NCBI GenBank assembly: GCA_028583605.1
Contig: CM053327.1
Coordinates: 24,787,629 to 24,851,628 of the forward strand
Source: Dastarcus helophoroides
Taxonomy: Eukaryota > Arthropoda > Insecta > Coleoptera > Bothrideridae
Reading direction: 5' to 3'
DNA: 64,000 bases
Each line of letters starts with the position of its first letter. The stretch's first letter is position 1. A program made the translations under genes and the position numbers. Below are positions 57,101 through 64,000 of the stretch, one piece after another. A model generated the notes under the pieces. That model made no database searches, was not told the DNA's origin, and worked only from the letters and a program-made list of their open reading frames with translations.

Positions 57101-60002
57101 ACTTTTTTTTGTCAAATTTTAAAAAAATCTGAATTATTCGAAAAGCAAAATTTTAAAAATAGTCGAAATTATCAGAAAGGTCAAAAATTTCAAGGAAGGA
57201 AGAATTCCAAGGAAGTCGAAATTTTGAAAAAAGTTACAATTTTTGAAAATTGTTGAAATTTTGGATAAAGTTGAAATTTTGAAAAAAAGTCAAACATTTA
57301 AAAGAAGTCAAACTTTTTACCTTTTACTCGGTTAAATATTAATTTGATATTGATCAAAAAGTCGAAATTTTGAGAAAAATTAAACCATTTAAAAAACTCG
57401 ACATTTTTGAAAAATTCGAAATTTTAAAGTATTTCAAATTTTAAAAAAAATCGAAATTTTGGTAAAAAAGAAAGTTAAAATTACAAAAATTTAAAAAACA
57501 ATTGAAATTATCGAAATGAAAAAAATCTATACACGATAAAAAAGTAATAAGTGGGGTCGGGTGACATTCGCTAGTCAGTATTTAATAATTTTAATTCAAT
57601 GCGAGTGTTTTTATTGCTGCTGTGAAAAATCTTTACCCTTCATTTGGGCCTACCCAACAAATTTAGATACAGGGCCCGTTCAAGGCACGTTACGCCACTG
57701 CTAAACATAGTACCTATAACTTAGAAATTCTAAGAGAAACGTTGACATTGCTAAAAACAAACTCGAATTTTCGTGGAACTGGTCTAAAGTTCCAGAGTAA
57801 AGTTAAACTTTCGAAAAAATATTTTAAATGACAGCATGTCGAAATTTGTTAAGCTTAAAATTAAAAATTGAGGTAAAAAGTGAAAAACAAAATCTCAAAC
57901 TGGGACTTTAAAATAAAATCTAATTCAAACCTAAAATTTCATAAAAAAGGTTTACATTTTGAGGTTAAAGTTATAACTAAAAAAAGAACAGATAATTTAT
58001 GGCAAAAGCTTTTTTCCCAAATTCTGAAGTAACAAACGCATTGGCTTTTCAAGTTTGCAAATTTGGAAAAAACCAAGAATTGTGATTTCGATGACTTGTA
58101 TTCAGGCAATTGTAGTAGGTCAATTGTTTTTCGGTGAATTAACCTAGATTCGGAATTTGCTCTCTTTGCTTCAAGAATTTTGCCCTTATGGGAATTAAAT
58201 TTTGACTTTCACTTGTAATTTCTACTTTCTTTGCTTCTTCTAAATTGCGACTTCGAAATTTCTCATTACTGAAATTTTGATTTTTTTTTTCTTACAGGTT
58301 TTAATTGTTTCAAAGTGATGCTCGTAGTAATAAATAATTATTTTTGTCAAAATTTCAACTTTAAACTTTCAGTTTTGGTATTTTTTTCCTAAATGTTAAG
58401 AGTGAAAATTTAAAACTTTTCCTAAAAATTCTTAATTAGGACTTTCAGTATATTTGATTTACAATTTTTACAACAAAAAAGATAGATATGCATCACTAGG
58501 AAAAACTTTTTTTTCTTCACACGGGGAACAATAAAATAAAATTGTAGTAAAGAAATAAAATAAAAATGTTTTATTTTATAATACCCTGATAACTCAAAAA
58601 TTTTTAACTTTTTTAAAATCCAAGTTCGTCATGTACATTTTTAGACAAGAATGAATTCAATTATAACAGTTCTACAAATTAATTGTAGAAAAATAACAAT
58701 CGTTCACCATAACATTCAAGAATATAATCTATTTAGTAAAGAGGTTTTTAATGAAACATTGCATAGAAGAAAAAATCACAATAAACAGTATTCTGCCCTG
58801 CCAAGCAAAATCATCATCTACATATTTGATAGTTTTGAGTAATTTATGACAATTTTTTGGCAGAACTAATTTGCTTGTTATAAAAAGAGCCAGTTTACCT
58901 TTCATCATAGTTTCCTTTCCCTGCAGAATGTAACATTCTTTTTGCAACATTCTTCTTTCACAAGGGTTCCTGCAAAGCGAGCAAAATGGGCTAAGCTCTG
59001 TCTTACAGTGCATCTTGTAGAAAATCTGGACAATTGCTGAATACTATGTTTCATACATTGACAGCAAATCTGCTCTGAAAGCTAAACTGATGGGCAGCAT
59101 GTACATTTTTGTCTGACCAATGTGTATGTTGGACTGCAAACAAATTATTTATTTCAGTGTAAGATATTTAATACTTAAGTTACAAAACTTCAACAGATTA
59201 AATAATCAAAAACATATGTTTCATAATAGAAGTATTAAAAAAAAACAATCTACTGTCTTAATCATTTAGAGAGGTTGAAAAGCTGTTCATATTTACTTAC
59301 TGCAAAGTAAAGTAAAATACCAGCACTGGTAAAATAACATTCATCTGTCCACAGCACTTTGTCACTTTGTTGTTGACTTTAAAACCAGTAAACAAGTTGA
59401 AACAATCAAGAAGATTGGAAAAATCGGCTGATTCTAAAGCTTGAACTTTACTTGGGGAAACCTCCAACCGGCTTTCACTGATTCTTGTCCTTGCGTTGTG
59501 TTGCTCCAATTCAACTAAATTTATCAGATGCCCTGCTAATTAGATTGTTCGGTTAGTGTCGTAGTATCACAGGCCCGGTATCGCGAACACAAATCGGATC
59601 TAGTTGCAGCTGCATCCAGCCGTTCTGTGATGAAAAGGGCTTAAAACTTAACCTCCAAATTGATGTAATTAATTTGACAGATGAAAGTAGGAAATATGAC
59701 AACGTCGCTTTTGTTATTCAACGTTCGAACTGAGTGCCTCCCGGTTAAATAATCTACTGGTCCAGTGGCGTGGCGCAAAGGCAATTTTAAGGGTAATTGC
59801 TCGGATTCTTAAAAGTTGAATAAAAAAATTATTTTTTCGATTTTCTGTCTTTACTAAGCCTCCCGAATGCGTGGTTAAAATTAATGACATTATGACTGAA
59901 TCACCCTGTATATCCGTATATACAAGGCTTATTATCTCAGCATTCTAAAGCTGAAAAATTTTAAGAAACAACTTGAAATTACAGAATTTCGGATTTAAAA
60001 AT
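54190..60002. repeat. Tandem 6-kb duplication, unit B
   Basis: Second unit, about 210 bp shorter than unit A owing to scattered deletions. It immediately abuts unit A. The junction has TTTAAAAATTTAATTAAAAA, with short homology to both ends (TTTAAAAATTT recurs at 59994-60004). The 39-bp transposon terminus at 59874-59912 is intact here but damaged in unit A. Other words (GGCCTCCCGGAAAG) are intact in A and damaged in B. Confidence 0.93.
59874..59912 (-). mobile_element. Dispersed element terminus TATACAGGGTGATTCA, copy 2
   Basis: Reverse complement of 46101-46139 with no differences over 39 bp. The related CAGTGGCGTGGCGCAA word lies about 110-150 bp to the left (59763), matching the GCCACTGG block at the same distance in copy 1. 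Confidence 0.6.
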
Positions 60003-62016
60003 TTGATTTTCAGAAGATCCAAATTTTCAGAAAGTTTACAAAATTTCAAAAAAAAAGATGCATTTTGGAAAGTCGAAATTTGGAAAAAAATAAAAATTTA
60101 CAAATAGATGTAATTTTGAGAACACAATGTAAAAAATCTAATTTTGAGAAAAAGTTAAAATCTTGAGTAAACACAAAGTTTTAAGGAAAAGAATTGAAAT
60201 TTCCAGGAACAGAAAAGAAGTCCCAATGAATTTGGGGATAAAAATCAGAATTTTCCGAAGAAGAAGGCAAACTTTGAGAAAAATTAGGAAACTAAAAAAA
60301 TGAACGTTGAATAAAACAGTGGAAATCTGTAATAGTAGAGAGGAATTTTGATAAAAAATGTTAAAATTTTGACCAAAAATTAATATTTTGAGAGACATTT
60401 TTGGGAATAAAGATAAAAAAACGAATTTGCGGAATAATTCCATATTTTGTGAAGAGTCCCAATTCTTTAAGTCAAATTTAAGGAAAGATATCAATTTGAA
60501 AAAAACAAAAAACAGGAGCGTGAAGAAAAAAGTCTACATTTTATGTAAAAGACCCAATTTCAAAATTCGAATGTCACATAAAGTTTTTGTTTTTTCTGCG
60601 AGAATAGAGAATCAAATTTTGAGGAAAGAATCAAACCTTAAAGAAAGGGCACATTTTTGAGAAAAAAAGTCGAAATTTCCATAAACACTTTGGGAAAAAT
60701 TAAGAGGTTTCTGAAAAAGCACGAATTTTGAACAAAATAGTTAAAATTTCGAAAAAAAAAGGGACGAATTTTGCAAAAAGAGTCGAAATTCCAAGTATAA
60801 TGTCAATATTTTGAAAGAAGCTTCCAATAGACTATTAGAATAGGAGTCGAATTTTGAGGATACAATCGAATCTTGAGAAAAGGGGACGAATTTTTGAGAA
60901 AAAAGTCGAAATTTTCATAAAAAGGTAAATAAAAAAACAAATTTCTAGGAAAAAGTGAAAATTTGTTGAAACGTAAACGATTCAAGTTTGAGATAAAGGT
61001 CGAAATTTTAGGAAACTCACATATTTCGAAAAACAAGTTAAAACTTTAAAAGACGCTCATTTAAGTAATCGATTTTCAGAAAAAGCCAATTCTTAGAAAA
61101 ATTGCCAAATTTGGAAAAAGGAAATTCTAAAAACTCGAGATTTTACGAAAACATTAGAACCTATTAAAGAGTCACAATTTTCTAGAAATGTTTTTGAACA
61201 ATAATCCGGTTTAAAAGGTTTATTTTTGAGAATAAACTCGAAATATAAAAAAAATGATTTCGAGAAAGCGTCGAGCAACAGACGAAACTTGAGGAAAGAA
61301 GTCAAAAGTTCGAGAAGTGGAATTTTTAGAAAAAAAAGGGTACTGGCAAAAATTAAGGAATTTCTAATAGAAGATAACGTTTAAAGAAGAAAGTCGAAAT
61401 TTCCAAAATTAAAGGGTAATTTTGAGTAAAGGCTCAACACTTCCAACAGTCAAATTTAAAAAAAAAAAAGTCCAATTTGGGGAATTGCAAGAATAAATCG
61501 AAATTTCGTAAAAAACCTAAAAATTAAAAAAAGACTCTGATGAAACTCAAAATTTTGGAAAAAATGATTTCTGAAAATAACAATGGTCGAAATTTCAAGA
61601 ATAAAACCAAACTTAAAAAAACGAACTTTGTCGGAGAAAATTGTCGAATTTTGATCTTTGATAAAAAGAGTTGAATTTTCAGTCATACTTTGTAGAAAGA
61701 AAAATTGAAAAAAAGATTTGAATTTTCGATAAATATTCGAATTTAAACCTGAATATCAAAATTTGCAGAAATATCAACGTTTGAATTTGGAATTAAACTA
61801 CAAAATATCGGGAAAGTGAAAAATGTTTAGTAACAAGTCAATAAAATTACAAATATTTCGAAAAAAGACAAATTTTGAACTGTTGGCATTTCTAGAAAGA
61901 TTCAATATTTAAAAAAGTGTTAAAATGTCGTAAAAAAGGTCAAACCTTGGAAAAAGTTCATAGAAAGAGGTCGTAAAAAAAAGAATAACTTCGAGGAAAA
62001 AGTCAAAGTATCGTAT
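60003..62016 (+). repeat. Degenerate A/T repeat tract 8
   Basis: Variants of AAAAAGTCGAAATTTCCA and TTTTGAGAAAAAAGTC on the plus strand. No gene. It is interrupted on the right by a solo LTR, after which about 280 bp more of the same texture follow (62344-62620). Confidence 0.75.
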
Positions 62017-62339
62017 TGTTGCGTGTTATCGGTTCGAAAATTAAAACTTGGTGAATTGTAACCACTTAAGTTCCAAATTGATTTCGGAACACTACAATTA
62101 TAATTCACTTAACTGACTAGCTGACTAATTAGCCGACTAACCAACTAACTCACTGTTTAATTAACTTACTGAGGGAAAGACAACCGCGTATTTATAAGTT
62201 TCCGGTTTTTTAGAACGGAATCCGTACAGATACTTATCGTTTGCGGAAACATCTAGAGCGCTTACTGCGGTCGCTTCCGCATCAAATTTTTGTAGAGAAT
62301 TCCTTACTAATACAAATTTTATAACTACATTTTGTTACA
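62017..62339. mobile_element. Solo LTR, family S, copy 2 (323 bp), with 4-bp target duplication
   Basis: TGTTGCGTGTTATCGG ... ATTTTGTTACA, flanked by GTAT at 62013-62016 and GTAT at 62340-62343. It aligns with 27115-27453. The duplication and TG...CA ends support a genuine LTR left by recombination between two LTRs. Insertion into A/T tract 8 makes the tract older. Confidence 0.8.
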
Positions 62340-62629
62340 GTATAAAACACTAATTTTGACGAACAAAGGAATGAAAATATCAACATATAGAATATACCTA
62401 GTAAATTTGGAAAAAAAATCAAATTTTCAGATAAAAGTAAACTGAGAGAAATAAAAAAATATCTAAAAAAAATGCAAAATTTTAATAAAAAAGTTGACAT
62501 TTCTAGGAATAGAAACAAATTTTTAAGAAAAAAAATGTTGAAACCTTGAGTAAATGGTCAACATTTTGAGAGAACCTTCCATTAGAAAGTCAAATTTTGA
62601 TGAGGAGCCTAATTACGATACTTCGAGAC

Positions 62630-63785
62630 ATCGCATATTCTAGTACGTGCGAAATACCAATGTAAGCCAACAATCGCACTCCCAAGTTAATTATGAATTA
62701 CAGTTATACGAATAAGCCCTTCATTTAAATGAACAATATGGATTTTTAACAGTTTTACTTAAGTAAAATTGTTAAAGATCCATATTGTTTTGAATTGTCG
62801 AATCGGTAAGACGTAACATTAGATAGATATCGAGTACGCAAGTTGGAGAAAAATGAGCAGCTAGCTGTGTTGGGGTAAAAACCAACGTCCGCATGCTATT
62901 CATAAAAACAAGCTTGAAATACTTCTCACCGTTTCTCCCTTTATGAATTGCATGTGAGAGCACGTTCCAATCTGTTGAAAGGTAAAAAAAATAGCAAAAA
63001 ATTACGAGTTGTCGCATTATGTAAGCCAACCAAACCGTAAGTAAAGCAGAATAAAAATTTCCATGAATAAGGCAATGTACACATGTGGCGATGCATCCCC
63101 TGCTTGAAAGCAACAACGCAATATTCCCCCAGTGACACTGAGTAAACCTCCACTGTCCTCAAAAGGTCCAGTTGCAGATATCTTTATTGTGATAAATGCG
63201 ACCGTCGAGCTGAGCATTCCCAAGAAAACCGCGTTAGATAAATTTCGCTTTCATAGGCCAACCTATAGAAAATCCATTTATCACTTAAACTAAAACGAGG
63301 TTAAACGTTGCCAGGGGTAAAAGCAGAGTCGCACCAAACTTAATAAAGGTTATTCGAATGGAAAGAGATTCGTGAAATTGTAGGATTGTTTTTGCGAAAA
63401 CCTGTTACTCCGACGCCTTGCATTATTCATGGGGCTAAAACGGTGTCATCGGACCCATCCAATGAGACGCCTAAAAAACCTTTTAGAGCGAATTTTTCCC
63501 ACTTGCGGTCAAACTACGATCCGTATTTTCCGGAAAACTACTTACACGTGTATTGGCCCTCTTTATAAGCGATACGTGACATATTGGTGGCATTAAACAG
63601 CCCAACTTACGAAGCATTTTTGTTAAACAACAGTGTTTTAACTTATTAAAATTAAAAATTAACAACTAACAATCAATTTTCGCCCTTGGGCTTTGTTTGC
63701 CATATTGAAAGAAGTAATTTATCTTTTAAGCTACTAGTTGATATCCGCGCGTTCATCTACGTAAAAAAAGAGGAAGGATTCTTGG
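62630..63785. other. Unassigned higher-complexity DNA
   Basis: No gene recognised. A 114-residue minus ORF (62772-63116) overlaps the palindrome and two other frames, and shows no family features. Confidence 0.35.
62732..62789. repeat. 58-bp palindrome without loop
   Basis: ACAATATGGATTTTTAACAG and eight more bases are mirrored by the following 28 bp with two mismatches; the outermost A-T pair extends it to 58 bp. The word TCATTTAAATGA (itself a perfect palindrome) abuts its left side at 62721-62732. Confidence 0.9.
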
Positions 63786-64000
63786 GTTACCGTTTTGAAA
63801 ATTCCGACTGTCTTTGAAGAATTCGATTAATGTTCAAAATTTCGACTTATTTCGAAAATTTCGCCTTATTTCGAAAATTTCGACATTTAAAATATCCGCT
63901 TCTTTCCCAATGTTGACCTCTTCTCGTTCGACTTCGTTCGAAAATTGTTTTAAAAACTCCAACTTCTTTAAAATTCCGACTTATTTTGACATATTTTTTG
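63786..64000 (-). repeat. Degenerate A/T repeat tract 9 (runs off the window)
   Basis: AAAATTTCGACTTATTTCGA variants, the minus-strand theme, continuing to the window end. Confidence 0.65.

Noticed and set aside
53943..57699. A DNA transposon bounded by CAGTGGCG and CGCCACTG
   Set aside because: Only about 9 bp of the ends match. The interval spans the duplication junction, and the CAGTGGCG word is better explained as an internal part of the TATACAGGGTG element.
58729..59013. 94-codon minus ORF with CSLCRNPC as a transposase Cys-rich domain
   Set aside because: The Cys spacing is suggestive, but unit A does not preserve the frame and no transposase core is visible.
62772..63116. 114-codon minus ORF
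   Set aside because: It overlaps two other open frames and the palindrome, and has no family resemblance.

Overview
The window is eukaryotic, AT-rich and gene-poor. It looks like insect (arthropod) intergenic, deep-intron or heterochromatic DNA. The clues are a jockey-clade non-LTR retrotransposon, an RNase H-bearing LINE of the I/R1/LOA kind, three CR1-like LINE fragments, an LTR retrotransposon with a primer-binding site resembling the 3' end of insect tRNA-Lys, solo LTRs, palindromic MITEs, and no prokaryotic gene organisation. The species cannot be named from sequence alone. No conserved host protein-coding gene was recognised. The best host-gene candidate is a compact reading frame for a 66-residue, probably secreted peptide at 36.1-36.4 kb.

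The most striking region is 8.4-17.2 kb. Read on the minus strand it starts with a 919-bp LTR (16243-17161, TGATACCG...CGGTATCA ends). A tRNA-Lys-like primer-binding site and a gag-position ORF follow. The C-terminal part of that ORF dissolves into 10-codon (30-bp) repeats, then about 80 more homogeneous 30-bp units (12.6-15.1 kb), and finally 191 essentially perfect 21-bp units (8409-12419). Two 21-bp units lacking 9 bp of the 30-bp unit lie in or beside the 30-bp array. This suggests that a satellite was born inside a retrotransposon coding region. No pol and no second LTR are seen.

A second theme is the background. About 22 kb (roughly a third of the window) is a degenerate A/T repeat built on the theme AAAAAGTCGAAATTTT (complement AAAATTTCGACTTTTT), in both orientations. 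In several tracts it carries higher-order periods of about 690-780 bp, or about 290 bp at 18.3 kb. These tracts host a palindromic MITE family (five copies), CR1-like LINE pieces, a solo LTR and an 84-bp-arm hairpin at 41.3-41.5 kb. One such block plus about 2 kb of more complex DNA is present twice in tandem (48164-54189 and 54190-60002). The two copies differ mainly by single-base indels, which may be assembly noise rather than biology.

The remaining segments (2.1-5.8, 23.8-25.2, 26.3-30.6, 35.6-37.2, 41.8-44.6, 45.3-47.4 and 62.6-63.8 kb) are of higher complexity. I recognise no genes there, except that three blocks look like clustered transcription-factor sites (28.66-28.86, 36.56-36.91, 42.64-43.62 kb). 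There are no operons, rRNA, CRISPR arrays or recognisable tRNA genes.
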